A stretch of DNA of 9,550 nucleotides from Chloroflexota bacterium (GTDB taxonomy: Bacteria; Chloroflexota; UBA4733), in assembly GCA_025449435.1 (NCBI GenBank), contig JANWJO010000125.1, positions 1 to 9,550 on the forward strand. Reading direction: 5' to 3'. A model generated the notes under the pieces. The model was not told the origin of the DNA. It ran no database searches and was given only the letters and a program-made list of their open reading frames with translations. Position 1 is the first letter of the stretch. Every line of letters begins with the position of its first letter. Positions 1 to 6,597 of the stretch are shown piece after piece. The translations under genes were made by a program, and so were the position numbers.

Positions 1-414
1 CGTTACCACAGCTGCTACAGCATCAATCACGGCCCGCTGGTACACACCATGCCGCTGCGTGAGTGGATTGGCACGGCCCTGCGCGTGACCGCCCAGGCAG
101 TCTCCTTCGAAGCGATGAACCCGCGCCACATGCACGACTATCACGCCTTCGAGACCGTCAAGGTACCCGACGGCAAGATTGTCGTCCCGGGCATGCTCAG
201 CCACGGCCACAACTGGGTCGAGCATCCCAAGCTGATCGCCGAGCTCACGGTGAATTACGCCCGCCTCGTGGGGCGCGAAAACCTCCACCTCGGCAATGAC
301 TGCGGCTTCGCTTCGCAAGCAGGCGCCCGGGAAGTCCACCCGACCGTCGCCTGGGCGAAACTCGCGGCCCTGGTCGAAGGCGCCCGCCTCGCCTCCGAAC
401 AACTTTGGCCTTGA
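1..414 (+). CDS. Cobalamin-independent methionine synthase (MetE)-like C-terminal domain, 5'-truncated
   Basis: The reading frame is open from the first base and ends at TGA 412-414, giving the last 137 residues; the true start lies upstream of the window. The fragment matches the zinc-binding catalytic barrel of the MetE / epoxyalkane:coenzyme M transferase-like superfamily (COG0620). All four expected zinc-ligand positions are visible: the H-x-C pair (H3 and C5 of the fragment, in YHSCYS), the Glu in SFEAMNPRH (E37) and the last Cys in LGNDCGF (C101). The family moves methyl or alkyl groups to a thiol at zinc. The DCGF ending, rather than the DCGLKTR of true MetE, suggests the stand-alone MetE-like or CoM-transferase-like subgroup, so the substrate is not fixed by sequence. 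The Met at codon 17 (position 49) is internal, because homology continues upstream of it. No terminator is obvious downstream. Confidence 0.85.
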   Translation, partial: RYHSCYSINHGPLVHTMPLREWIGTALRVTAQAVSFEAMNPRHMHDYHAFETVKVPDGKIVVPGMLSHGHNWVEHPKLIAELTVNYARLVGRENLHLGNDCGFASQAGAREVHPTVAWAKLAALVEGARLASEQLWP

Positions 415-591
415 GCCGGCCGCCCAACTAATTCCAACAGGCCCTCGATGGTGCGTCGCCGCCACGCCGGCAGGTGCTCCGTTGTGCCTGAAATGAATGT
501 CCCAGCCCGGTGTTACAGTGGACCTGCAACCTCGGTCCCGTCTGCCGGACGCTGACGATTCCGGAGCTGACTCATCAGCAGGGGCTCAGCG

Positions 592-687
592 ATGGCCGAT
601 AACGTGCCACGCCGCACCAATCCGCGAGGTCGTGGACTGACGGACACCACAAGCGTGCTGGGACCTGCATCGGAGCTGGGCGCCTAA
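592..687 (+). CDS. Possible 31-aa small ORF upstream of the zinc-ribbon gene
   Basis: An ATG at 592 sits 7 bases after an AGGGG that could act as a Shine-Dalgarno (580-584). It opens a 31-codon frame, rich in Arg, Gly and Thr, that ends in TAA at 685-687. It shares its frame with the zinc-ribbon ORF starting at 703, separated from it only by the TAA and five further codons. It could be a small protein, a leader ORF, or the 5' piece of a gene broken by a stop codon. The product matches nothing I recognise. The rest of 415-702 (288 bases) shows no RNA gene, no convincing terminator and no other ORF with coding character. Confidence 0.2.
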   Translation: MADNVPRRTNPRGRGLTDTTSVLGPASELGA

Positions 688-702
688 CGGGCGCAACGCG
701 AC

Positions 703-909
703 GTGCCGCGCTTGGGCCATCTGGCCGAAGTCTGGACGGTCATTTGCCCCGGCTGCAGACACCGAGTGATTTTCAAATCGCCGACGACGAGGAATCTCGC
801 GATCGTCGCGCTCACCCACGCTGGTTGGCAGCGCCTGAGCGAGGGTTGGACGTGTGGCAAGTGCTGCGGCGTCCCAGCCGCAATGGCCAGTCAACTGGCG
901 GAAAGCTGA
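703..909 (+). CDS. Small zinc-ribbon-like protein, function unknown
   Basis: This 68-residue ORF starts at GTG 703 and ends at TGA 907-909. It contains two Cys pairs, CPGC at residues 15-18 and CGKC at about 51-54, separated by a segment containing VIFK and a Leu/Ala-rich stretch. That is the spacing of a small zinc ribbon or treble clef. Third codon positions are mostly G or C, and Trp, Cys and hydrophobic residues are placed as in a folded protein, which supports coding. No clear Shine-Dalgarno precedes the GTG, which weakens the start. It ends 9 bases before gvpA, so the two may be co-transcribed. No specific function can be assigned; DNA, RNA or protein binding are all possible for such folds. 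Confidence 0.45.
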   Translation: MPRLGHLAEVWTVICPGCRHRVIFKSPTTRNLAIVALTHAGWQRLSEGWTCGKCCGVPAAMASQLAES

Positions 910-918
910 TGGCAGCGT

Positions 919-1140
919 ATGGCAGTGCAAAGAGGTGGCACCAGCCTTATCGATGTGCTCGATCGTGTGCTGGACAAGGGCATCGTTATCGATGCCTGGG
1001 TCCGGATATCACTGGTCGGCATCGACCTGATTACGGTGGAAGCGCGAGTCGTAGTCGCGTCCATCGACACGTACTTGAAGTACGCCGAAGCGGTGGGCAT
1101 CACGTCGCCGGCATCGCGGCCACAGCCAACCCTTACTTAG
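919..1140 (+). CDS. gvpA: Gas vesicle structural protein GvpA
   Basis: This 73-residue protein carries the diagnostic GvpA core: a short N-terminus, then [20 protein letters not shown] (residues 9-28), [21 protein letters not shown] (31-51) and YLKYAEAVG (52-60). GvpA polymerises into the hydrophobic ribs of gas vesicles, protein-walled gas-filled organelles. The length is typical (about 70-75 aa), and the short Pro/Thr tail after AVG is usual variation. A GGAAAG about 13 bases upstream is a weak, distant ribosome site. No gvpF/L, gvpN, gvpK, gvpG or second gvpA/J copy is in the window, so it is an orphan here. Its TAG overlaps by four bases the 3' end of the convergent gene on the other strand. 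GvpJ/GvpM paralogues look similar, but the conserved core favours GvpA. Confidence 0.93.
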   Translation: MAVQRGGTSLIDVLDRVLDKGIVIDAWVRISLVGIDLITVEARVVVASIDTYLKYAEAVGITSPASRPQPTLT

Positions 1141-2141
1141 CCCAGCAAACCCGCCTCGGCCATGTCCTCCTGCGCCAGCAGCCAGGCCAGGAGGGATTCG
1201 GCGCCCTGGTTCGTGTTCACGCCGGCGGGCGTCAAGCCGTCGTAGCAGCCGCCCGAGACCGCCTCGATCATCGAGCGGTGGCCGACGTTCTGGCCCGTAA
1301 ACCAGCCGAACGCCATGATGGCCCAGCGTCGAAACCGGCTGTCGTCGCTGATTTCCATCGCCGCCAGGCAGGCTGACAGCGTGGCTTCGGCATCGATCGC
1401 CTGCTGGTCGTACACGGCGCGGCGGCCGCCCTGCGGATAAAAACCGTCTGAACCGATCAGGCTCATTACGCCGTCCGATTCGAGGACCTCACACAGCCAA
1501 GCCAGGCTGGCCAGGCCAATGCTCCGCTCGGGCCCGCTCAGTAAGGCCTGGCACACATGCGCGTTGCTGTAGGTCAGCTCATCTTCGAACCAGAGCCAAC
1601 CAGGAGCCGAGCCGGCCACGTAGGCGGCCGCCAATCGTGCCGTCAATTGCTGCCGTACGTCGTTGAGCGCAGCACCAGGCTCGGCCGGCCGCCAGCAGTC
1701 CAAACCGAGCAGCATGAAGGCGCTGGAGCGCACGGAGTCGTACGAAGCGATGTGCGGCAGGATGGCGTGCAAGCACCGCAGGGCCCGTGCGCGCATGTCG
1801 CCGGATGAGGCGTGCTCGGCGGCGAAGCCAAGCGCCCACACTGCGCGCCCATGCGCGTCCCCTGATCCGATATCTTCCAGCCAGCGGCCGTCCGCCGCCA
1901 TGAAGTTTCGAAAACGCCCATCCGAGCGCTGCGATCGCTCGACGAACACGAGGTAGCGCTCGATGTACTGCAGCAGCTCGCCAGTGCCTTCGAGGGCGTG
2001 CGCTCTCATGGCCGCGACCAACGCGCGGGCGTTGTCATCCAGGCAGTAGCCGAACGCGGGGTCGGGCTCGGCGCCTCGCGCATGTTGGAACAGACCGGTC
2101 TCATCAGTCAGCCGGGACAGATGGTCGAGCCGAATCGCCAT
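1137..2141 (-). CDS. Predicted (alpha/alpha)6-toroid protein of GT4/GH130 sugar loci
   Basis: This 334-residue protein starts at ATG (complement of 2139-2141) and ends in TAA. Near the N-terminus it has [15 protein letters not shown] followed by [11 protein letters not shown] (31-41). Many regularly spaced hydrophobic and Ala/Leu helices follow, and it ends with VNTNQGAES (308-316) and LLAW. This pattern is seen in six-hairpin (alpha/alpha)6 proteins that accompany, or are fused to the C-terminus of, GT4 glycosyltransferases in loci containing GH130. Here it is a separate gene. Its start overlaps the GH130 stop as TAATG, implying translational coupling. A carbohydrate-binding or glycosidase-like role is inferred from fold and neighbours; no catalytic residue can be assigned with confidence. 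Its 3' end overlaps the end of gvpA. Confidence 0.75.
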   Translation of the reverse strand: MAIRLDHLSRLTDETGLFQHARGAEPDPAFGYCLDDNARALVAAMRAHALEGTGELLQYIERYLVFVERSQRSDGRFRNFMAADGRWLEDIGSGDAHGRAVWALGFAAEHASSGDMRARALRCLHAILPHIASYDSVRSSAFMLLGLDCWRPAEPGAALNDVRQQLTARLAAAYVAGSAPGWLWFEDELTYSNAHVCQALLSGPERSIGLASLAWLCEVLESDGVMSLIGSDGFYPQGGRRAVYDQQAIDAEATLSACLAAMEISDDSRFRRWAIMAFGWFTGQNVGHRSMIEAVSGGCYDGLTPAGVNTNQGAESLLAWLLAQEDMAEAGLLG

Positions 2142-3241
2142 TATGAGTGGGGCAGCCGCCGTGGCAGGCGCAGAATGGCCGCGCCGATGCGCTCGTCGGC
2201 CATCCCGAAATACACGTCGAAGCGGTCCGATTGGCCGATGTCGAGACGCTGATCCAATCCCGTTGGGAACACCACGTCGGGCAGGATGCCCTGGCGCTCC
2301 TCGGTACCGGGCGTGAGCACCGGCCGCTTGGTCCGGTAGCGGATGATATCCGGTCGATCTGCGTCCAGCACGAGCAGCCCGGCTGAGTAGCGCACCTCAC
2401 GCGTGCCGTACCGGACTCCGACGCCGTGGTAGATGATGAGCCAGCCGTGTGGCGTCAGGACGGGCGCCGTACCTGCCCCGACCTTGATGCTCTCCCATCT
2501 CGCCCGTGGAGAGAGCAGCCGCCGATGCGAGCCGAATTCCAGCTCGTGAGGCTCCGCGAGCTCGGCGTATGACAGCCAGATGCTCTCGTGCTCGTGTCGA
2601 GGTAGCTCGTCCGGCTCGAGGCGCAGCCCGACGCCCGGCCAGGGTGTCACCTTCCGTGTCAGTCCGAACTTCGGACGGTGTATGAGCGCTAACGCCGGAC
2701 GTCCATCTGGCCGCTGCACCAGGCGCGGAAACAGCACCGCGTCCTTGTTATCGACCGCCGCGAAGTCGGTGTCGTCGTCAGACTTGAACCGGGCCAGCCC
2801 CAGCCGCTCCCATGCGACCAGATCGCGCGATGCAGCCAGCGCAACCCGGGGGCCGGCTGTGGAGTACGCGGTGTACGTCATGACGTACAGGCGCAACGGC
2901 TCGACGTAGGTAATCCGGGGATCTTCTACGCCACCGCCCGTAAGCGCGTTCTTCTCGTATGCTGCTTCGGGCTCGAGCACCACGCCCAGGCGCTCCACGC
3001 CGGCGGGGTTACCGTCGCCGTCGAATACGACACGAGCACGGCCGATGCGCGAATAGTTGCCCTCCGCGACGAGGCGTGGGTACAGATAGAGCTGACCGTC
3101 GGGTCCACGGATCGCGGCTGGGTTCAGTACGCCTTCGCGTTCGAGCTCGCCGTCGGCGGCGGGCGCCATCAGGACTCCCAAACGAGTCAGCGCCAGGGGA
3201 GTCGTGGCTATGGGCTGAATGTCGCAGGCGGTGCGCGTCAC
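2141..3241 (-). CDS. GH130 family beta-mannoside phosphorylase or hydrolase
   Basis: This 366-residue protein shows the GH130 five-bladed propeller signatures in order: VLNPAAI (38-44) and LYLYPR near residue 51; GGGVEDPRIT (102-111), where the Asp (D107) is at the family's proton-donor position; DNKDAVLFP (164-172); KVGAGTAPV (253-261) with GWLIIYHGV (266-274); and FPTG (325-328) with YFGMADERIG (344-353). GH130 enzymes split beta-mannosidic linkages with phosphate or water. Which one applies here, and the linkage, cannot be read from this sequence alone. No signal peptide is seen, so it is likely cytoplasmic. The start is GTG, because an in-frame stop (TGA, complement of 3257-3259) closes the frame upstream; AAAGG lies about 8 bases before it. 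It is first in a two-gene operon with the toroid protein and divergent from the GT4 gene. Confidence 0.9.
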   Translation of the reverse strand: MTRTACDIQPIATTPLALTRLGVLMAPAADGELEREGVLNPAAIRGPDGQLYLYPRLVAEGNYSRIGRARVVFDGDGNPAGVERLGVVLEPEAAYEKNALTGGGVEDPRITYVEPLRLYVMTYTAYSTAGPRVALAASRDLVAWERLGLARFKSDDDTDFAAVDNKDAVLFPRLVQRPDGRPALALIHRPKFGLTRKVTPWPGVGLRLEPDELPRHEHESIWLSYAELAEPHELEFGSHRRLLSPRARWESIKVGAGTAPVLTPHGWLIIYHGVGVRYGTREVRYSAGLLVLDADRPDIIRYRTKRPVLTPGTEERQGILPDVVFPTGLDQRLDIGQSDRFDVYFGMADERIGAAILRLPRRLPHS

Positions 3242-3244
3242 GTC

Positions 3245-3260
3245 ATGAGCCTTTACTCAT
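3245..3260. promoter_or_regulatory. Palindromic operator-like site 1 (ATGAG-N6-CTCAT)
   Basis: ATGAG, six bases, then CTCAT forms a perfect inverted repeat; it extends one further base pair on each side (C3244/G3261). It lies 4 bases before the GH130 GTG and covers that gene's ribosome site. Its centre is 32 bp, about three helical turns, from site 2, and the two together form a near-symmetric 20-base-arm repeat (3241-3260 versus 3277-3296, 17 of 20 positions pairing). A repressor site is the simplest reading. A hairpin in the GH130 mRNA with AAAGG in its loop is an alternative. Confidence 0.5.
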
Positions 3261-3276
3261 GCCTGTCACGGGATGA

Positions 3277-3292
3277 ATGAGCAAACACTCAT
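3277..3292. promoter_or_regulatory. Palindromic operator-like site 2 (ATGAG-N6-CTCAT)
   Basis: This is a second perfect 5+5 inverted repeat with the same 6-base spacer as site 1, inside the spacer between the divergent GH130 and GT4 genes. It is followed by GAC, as is the related site near 5500. Its placement could let one regulator control both directions. No sigma-70 promoter boxes could be assigned around it with confidence. Confidence 0.5.
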
Positions 3293-3376
3293 GACGGCGT
3301 AGGTAGAAGTCGTCACGCTGAAGCCCTGTAGCGCGTTGGTGAGTGCCACGCCGAATGCCGCGCGAGGAGTGCCGCC

Positions 3377-4681
3377 GTGCCCCCAAACTCGAGTTCCCCG
3401 TCGACACGAGCGACGCCGGACATAGCCTACGTAGCCAGCTATCCGCCGCGCGAGTGCGGCATTGCCACCTTCACACGCGACGTGGTGACGGCCGTCGAGC
3501 GCGCCAATCATTCGAGCCGGCCGATGCTCGTCGCTGTCAATGACGGACTGCTTCGGCATCGCTATCCGGACGTGGTGAGCGCCCAGATTGAACGCGATGT
3601 CCCCAGCTCCTACGACAGCGCGGCCGGGTACGTCTCGAACAGCGGCTGTCGTGTCGTCAATATCCAACACGAGTACGGCCTCTTCGGCGGCGTATGGGGA
3701 TCGCACCTGCTGCGCTTTATGGACCAGGTTCGGCAACCCATCTGCATGACGCTGCACACGGTGCTGCCGCGGCCCGATCCCTCGTTGCGGCAGGTAACAC
3801 GGGACCTCATTGAGAGATCGGCCGTTACTACTCTGTTGTCGCAGTCGGCAATTGACATCCTGGTCCAGGACTACGGGGTGACGCCCAGCCGGCTGCGGTT
3901 CATTCCTCACGGTGCACCGCACGTCCGCCGAATCGCTGAGGCCAAACCCAAGCAAGCTTTGGGGCTGCAGGACCGCCTGGTGCTCACGACCTGCGGGCTG
4001 ATGAACCCCGGCAAGGGCATTCAGTATGCAATCGACGCGCTGCCGGCGCTGGTCGCGGAGTTCCCTGAGATCGTTTACGTCGTAGCTGGCGAGACGCACC
4101 CCGGCGTACTGGCCACGAGCGGCGAAGCCTACCGCGGCGAGCTCGAGGCGCAGGTCGAACGGCTCGGATTGGGCCATAACGTTCGATTCGTGAACCGCTA
4201 TCTGAGCTACCGCGAGCTCGTGTTGCACCTGCTGGCCACGGACGTTTACGTCGTGCCCTACCTGGATTTGAAACAAGCGGTCAGCGGCACGATGGCCTAT
4301 GCACTGGGTTGCGGGCGCGCAATCGTGTCGACCGCATCGACATACGCTCGCGAGGTGCTGGCCGAGGGCCGTGGCGAGCTCGTCGAGCCACGCGATCCGG
4401 ACTCACTCGTCCAGTCGATTGGGCGCATCCTGCGCGACCCGGCGTACAAGAACGGCCTGCAAAGTCGCGCTTACGCCTTAGGCCGGCGAATGAGCTGGTC
4501 CTATGTTGGTGCCGCGTACGGGCGCGCACATGCGGATATCTGCAGTGCCGAGTACCGCGTGCCAAGGGTGATGATCGAGCCCGACTGGTGGGCTGACGGC
4601 GGGCACGCCCCGGATCCGCGCCTGTCCTCAATCGATCTAGCCACCCTGAGCGCGCCCTCCCAAACGGCCGTGCCCGTTTGA
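3377..4681 (+). CDS. GT4-type glycosyltransferase
   Basis: This 434-residue GT-B fold protein starts at GTG, with AGGAG (3365-3369) 7 bases upstream. The N-terminal domain has SYPPRECGIATFTRDV (21-36), the glycine-containing loop of this group, and IQHEYGLFGG (96-105). The C-terminal, nucleotide-sugar-binding domain has FIPHG (175-179), GLMNPGKGI (207-215), a VAGETHPGV stretch (236-244), and SGTMAYALGCGRAIVST (303-319), which stands where the canonical EX7E motif lies in other GT4 enzymes. The last roughly 45 residues are a Pro-rich extension. Enzymes of this type with HEYGIFGG-like motifs commonly occur beside GH130 and the DNARAL toroid protein, so a mannosyl-transfer role is plausible but not shown. 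No membrane segment is evident. It is divergent from GH130 and convergent with the response regulator. Confidence 0.88.
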   Translation: MPPNSSSPSTRATPDIAYVASYPPRECGIATFTRDVVTAVERANHSSRPMLVAVNDGLLRHRYPDVVSAQIERDVPSSYDSAAGYVSNSGCRVVNIQHEYGLFGGVWGSHLLRFMDQVRQPICMTLHTVLPRPDPSLRQVTRDLIERSAVTTLLSQSAIDILVQDYGVTPSRLRFIPHGAPHVRRIAEAKPKQALGLQDRLVLTTCGLMNPGKGIQYAIDALPALVAEFPEIVYVVAGETHPGVLATSGEAYRGELEAQVERLGLGHNVRFVNRYLSYRELVLHLLATDVYVVPYLDLKQAVSGTMAYALGCGRAIVSTASTYAREVLAEGRGELVEPRDPDSLVQSIGRILRDPAYKNGLQSRAYALGRRMSWSYVGAAYGRAHADICSAEYRVPRVMIEPDWWADGGHAPDPRLSSIDLATLSAPSQTAVPV

Positions 4682-4704
4682 TCGCTGATCGGCGGCCGTT
4701 TGGG
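4659..4704. terminator. Bidirectional terminator-like inverted repeat between convergent genes
   Basis: The arms 4659-4670 (CCCAAACGGCCG) and 4693-4704 (CGGCCGTTTGGG) pair perfectly over 12 bp around a 22-base loop. The loop contains the glycosyltransferase stop codon, and the second arm ends 2 bases before the 3' end of the response regulator gene. There is no T-run, so it is a stable stem rather than a classical intrinsic terminator, but the position between converging genes fits termination of both. Confidence 0.6.
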
Positions 4705-4706
4705 GA

Positions 4707-5501
4707 TTAGGGGACCGGAGGGATGAACCGGTACCCGCGCCCGGGCACTGTGGCTATGAAGCGCGGCGCCCGCCACGGATCCCCCAGCTTCGATCGTAGG
4801 TTGCGAACGTGGCGGTCCACGATGTTACTGCTGGGCACATAGTCCGCACCCCACAAGGCGTCGATAATCTGGTCGCGGCCCAGCGTCTGGCCGGCATTGG
4901 CCGCCAGCTGGTACAGCAGGCGTTGCTCGACCCCGGTCAGGTTCAGCTGGGTAGACCCAGCGCGCACCTGACGGTTCAGTATGTCGATTTCCAGCCCGCC
5001 CACTTTGATGACCGGGCTCAGCTTCACCCGGTCCCCATACGCTCGCCGGGTTAGGGCAATCATGCGTGCCAGCAGCTCTTCCGGCGAGAACGGCAGGGCC
5101 ATGATGTCGTCCACGCCCTGGTCGAAGGCGGTCAGCTTGCTCTTGAGGTCGCCCCGGCGAGTGAGCGCCAGAATCGGCAAGCGAGGTTGGCGCTCGGCAG
5201 CCCGCACCAGATGCTCGATGAACTGGCCGTTCACCACGTCCATGTCGACTACCGCCAGCCGCGGCTGCTGCGCATCCATGAGAACCAGGGCTTGCGCCAT
5301 CGTCTTAGCCGCACGCGTGGTGTAGGCGCCGTGATTCAGTGTGAGGGTGATGAGCTCGGCGACCGCGGGTTCGTCGATGACCACCAGTACGTCCAGGGGC
5401 TCTGAAGAAGGAGCGCGTTCGACCCTGCCCGCGGTGCGCGAGCGTTGGGGTAGGCGCCTCACGTGCGGCATCCTGAAGCCAGTGTAGGTCACTGGCCGCA
5501 T
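4707..5501 (-). CDS. OmpR/PhoB-family response regulator with degenerate receiver
   Basis: This is a 264-residue protein when started at ATG (complement of 5499-5501), which has AAGGA 6 bases upstream. A start 12 codons earlier at 5537 is possible but lacks a ribosome site. After a basic 35-residue leader, the receiver domain (about 36-150) has VLVVIDEP, VVDMD with the likely phospho-acceptor D86, ALT (T114) and MALPFSPEEL. Two hallmark residues differ: the first acidic-pocket Asp is Ile (I42) and the conserved Lys of KPF is Leu (L136). The winged-helix DNA-binding domain (about 165-262) is intact, with LTGVEQRLLYQLAANAGQ, IIDALWG, VDRHVRNLRSKLG and VPGRGYRF. No histidine kinase is adjacent. 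Its start overlaps an operator-like palindrome related to those in the sugar locus. It is divergent from the unknown 88-residue gene. Confidence 0.9.
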   Translation of the reverse strand: MRPVTYTGFRMPHVRRLPQRSRTAGRVERAPSSEPLDVLVVIDEPAVAELITLTLNHGAYTTRAAKTMAQALVLMDAQQPRLAVVDMDVVNGQFIEHLVRAAERQPRLPILALTRRGDLKSKLTAFDQGVDDIMALPFSPEELLARMIALTRRAYGDRVKLSPVIKVGGLEIDILNRQVRAGSTQLNLTGVEQRLLYQLAANAGQTLGRDQIIDALWGADYVPSSNIVDRHVRNLRSKLGDPWRAPRFIATVPGRGYRFIPPVP

Positions 5502-5515
5502 GAGCAATCCTTCAT
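5500..5515. promoter_or_regulatory. Operator-like site 3, related to sites 1 and 2
   Basis: ATGAG, six bases, TTCAT: one base off the perfect inverted repeat. Over 19 bases (5500-5518) it matches site 2 (3277-3295) at 16 positions. It overlaps the response regulator's start codon and ribosome site, and lies about 50 bp before the divergent 88-residue gene. The shared site suggests one regulator, possibly this response regulator itself, acts here and in the sugar locus. That is inference from three sites. Confidence 0.45.
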
Positions 5516-5565
5516 GACACTTCGAACGAGGCGGCACACACTGCGCCTATGTTCAGGCGAGTGAA

Positions 5566-5832
5566 ATGAGGGTTCGGCCACCAGTTCCGGATAGCGCCGC
5601 GCCCCACGGACTGCCGCTCACTACGGACCAGGTGTCCGCCCTCGCCGAGGGAAGTCCGGTCATCGCGCTGTTGACCGGTGAGCAAGCGGCAGACGAATTC
5701 ACCGTCCATCGAGAGGGCGGTCGCATTTACGCGCGCTCCAAGGTGGATGTGGCCGCTGGGGTGATCGATCGACAGAAAGTGCTGACGTTCGTCACCCCGG
5801 TGTGGTTGCCAAAGCCTCCAGCGGCTACGTAA
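5566..5832 (+). CDS. Conserved-looking hypothetical protein, 88 aa
   Basis: The ORF starts at ATG 5566, with AGGCGAG just upstream as a moderate ribosome site, and ends at TAA 5830-5832. I do not recognise the family. The sequence is soluble-looking: a Pro-rich N-terminus, then SPVIALLTGEQAADEFTV and GGRIYARSKVDVAAGVIDR, patterns with alternating beta-strand-like hydrophobics. There is no Cys, signal peptide or membrane segment. Codon third positions are GC-rich like the neighbours. It lies 62 bases before the first LPDRE-motif peptide gene on the same strand, so it may lead the same transcript, and it is divergent from the response regulator. It lacks the LPDRE motif of the following genes. 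Confidence 0.6.
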   Translation: MRVRPPVPDSAAPHGLPLTTDQVSALAEGSPVIALLTGEQAADEFTVHREGGRIYARSKVDVAAGVIDRQKVLTFVTPVWLPKPPAAT

Positions 5833-5894
5833 GCCGGACAACCGCCTGTGCCGCTGGCATAGCCCCTGCGTCGGGTTACGCCAGGAGGCAATAC

Positions 5895-6224
5895 ATGTCC
5901 AGAAAGACTGGAACCACAAAGGGCAAGGGCAAAGTGCCGACGACGGCCTCGGGCCCGCCCACATCGGCAGACCCCCTCGTGGAGGAGGCCGTCGCCGACC
6001 TTCCCGACCGTGAGGTGATGAGCCTGCTGCCCAGCGGCTTGGGCTCACTCACTGGGGCGGGCTTGGGCGGCGGTCTGCTGGGTAGCGGCACGGGCACGCA
6101 ACCGGTGACCACGCCCGCTACGCCGCCGCCATTGCCCACCGGCAGCATCCCGCTGCCGCCGGCCGATTCCCTGGCGGGAGCCGATCAAGCGGCGCCCATA
6201 GCTCAGGAATCAAGTTCCACGTAG
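5895..6224 (+). CDS. LPDRE-motif small protein 1 (Gly/Pro-rich; candidate precursor)
   Basis: This is a 109-residue protein. The ATG at 5895 is chosen over earlier in-frame codons because AGGAGG (5883-5888) lies 6 bases upstream. The N-terminus is basic (MSRKTGTTKGKGK), followed by an acidic VEEAVAD and the shared motif LPDREVMSLLP (36-46). A Gly/Leu-rich stretch follows (GLGGGLLGSG, about 56-65), then a Pro/Thr-rich low-complexity tail ending in Thr. It has no Cys and lacks the HxH/CxxC segment of the next three genes. Motif order resembles a leader (up to and including LPDRE-x-MS) followed by a variable core, as in RiPP precursors, but no cleavage site is proven. It stands 21 bases before the next gene. 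No database family is recognised. Confidence 0.8.
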   Translation: MSRKTGTTKGKGKVPTTASGPPTSADPLVEEAVADLPDREVMSLLPSGLGSLTGAGLGGGLLGSGTGTQPVTTPATPPPLPTGSIPLPPADSLAGADQAAPIAQESSST

Positions 6225-6245
6225 GAGCCCAAAGGAGGAACTCTG

Positions 6246-6524
6246 ATGTCCAACAAGTCCGACGTACAAGCCCACGAGCATCAACGCATTGAGGTTCGCA
6301 GTGTGTGTTCGGAGTGCGGCCAAGAGCTTGGCCGCCACACCTTCAACCGAGCGGACATTGAGAATCAGCAACTGACGGAAATGCCCGATCGGGACGCGAT
6401 GTCGCTGATCAACCTCAACGCCGCGGTTCCGGTGAACCTCGCGCTGGCGGCCAACGTCCTGTCCGACGGTTCCGTTGCTCAGGCGCTGGCCGCGCAGTAC
6501 ACCCCGATAACCCAGGCAACCTAG
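6246..6524 (+). CDS. LPDRE-motif small protein 2 (HxH/CxxC type; candidate precursor)
   Basis: This 92-residue protein has AAAGGAGGA (6231-6239) 6 bases before its ATG. Layout: HEHQRIEV at 10-17, CSECG at 21-25 (a possible metal-binding HxH...CxxC set), TFNRADIENQQ, then the motif in the variant form MPDREAMSL (46-54). The C-terminal half is hydrophobic and probably helical (AAVPVNLALAANVLSDGSVAQA, residues 59-80) and ends TPITQAT. It is clearly paralogous to the two genes that follow, with no gaps across nearly the whole length. Met replaces Leu at the first motif position. Leader and core parts are inferred from conservation; function is unknown. Confidence 0.85.
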   Translation: MSNKSDVQAHEHQRIEVRSVCSECGQELGRHTFNRADIENQQLTEMPDRDAMSLINLNAAVPVNLALAANVLSDGSVAQALAAQYTPITQAT

Positions 6525-6597
6525 CGACGATTCCAGCACCGGGCGCCGCGTTGGTGGCACAGGGTGTGCGCCCCGTATGACATGAAAGGAGGTCCGC

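Noticed and set aside
415..591. Possible RNA gene or terminator after the MetE-like gene
   Set aside because: No T-loop-like GTTC box, no acceptor-stem pairing and no stable stem with T-run could be found by eye.
586..930. 114-codon open frame on - opposite the zinc-ribbon gene
   Set aside because: No ribosome site or recognisable motif; the + strand ORF has the CxxC pairs and better codon pattern.
744..1376. 210-codon open frame on + overlapping gvpA and the toroid gene
   Set aside because: It runs across two well-supported genes in other frames, is Arg/His-rich as expected for an out-of-frame reading of GC-rich DNA, and shows no motif.
3266..4276. 336-codon open frame on - opposite the glycosyltransferase
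   Set aside because: It is the antisense shadow of the GT4 gene; composition is atypical and no domain can be seen.
5502..5537. Longer start for the response regulator at 5537
   Set aside because: No ribosome site precedes that ATG, whereas AAGGA lies 6 bases before the ATG ending at 5501; the extra 12 residues add no domain.
5806..5840. TTGCCA as a -35 box for the peptide operon
   Set aside because: No acceptable -10 hexamer follows at 16-18 bases, and the site lies inside the preceding coding region.
6541..6573. GGGCGC / GCGCCC inverted repeat between peptide genes 2 and 3
   Set aside because: Only 6 bp with a 21-base loop and no T-run; expected by chance in GC-rich DNA.
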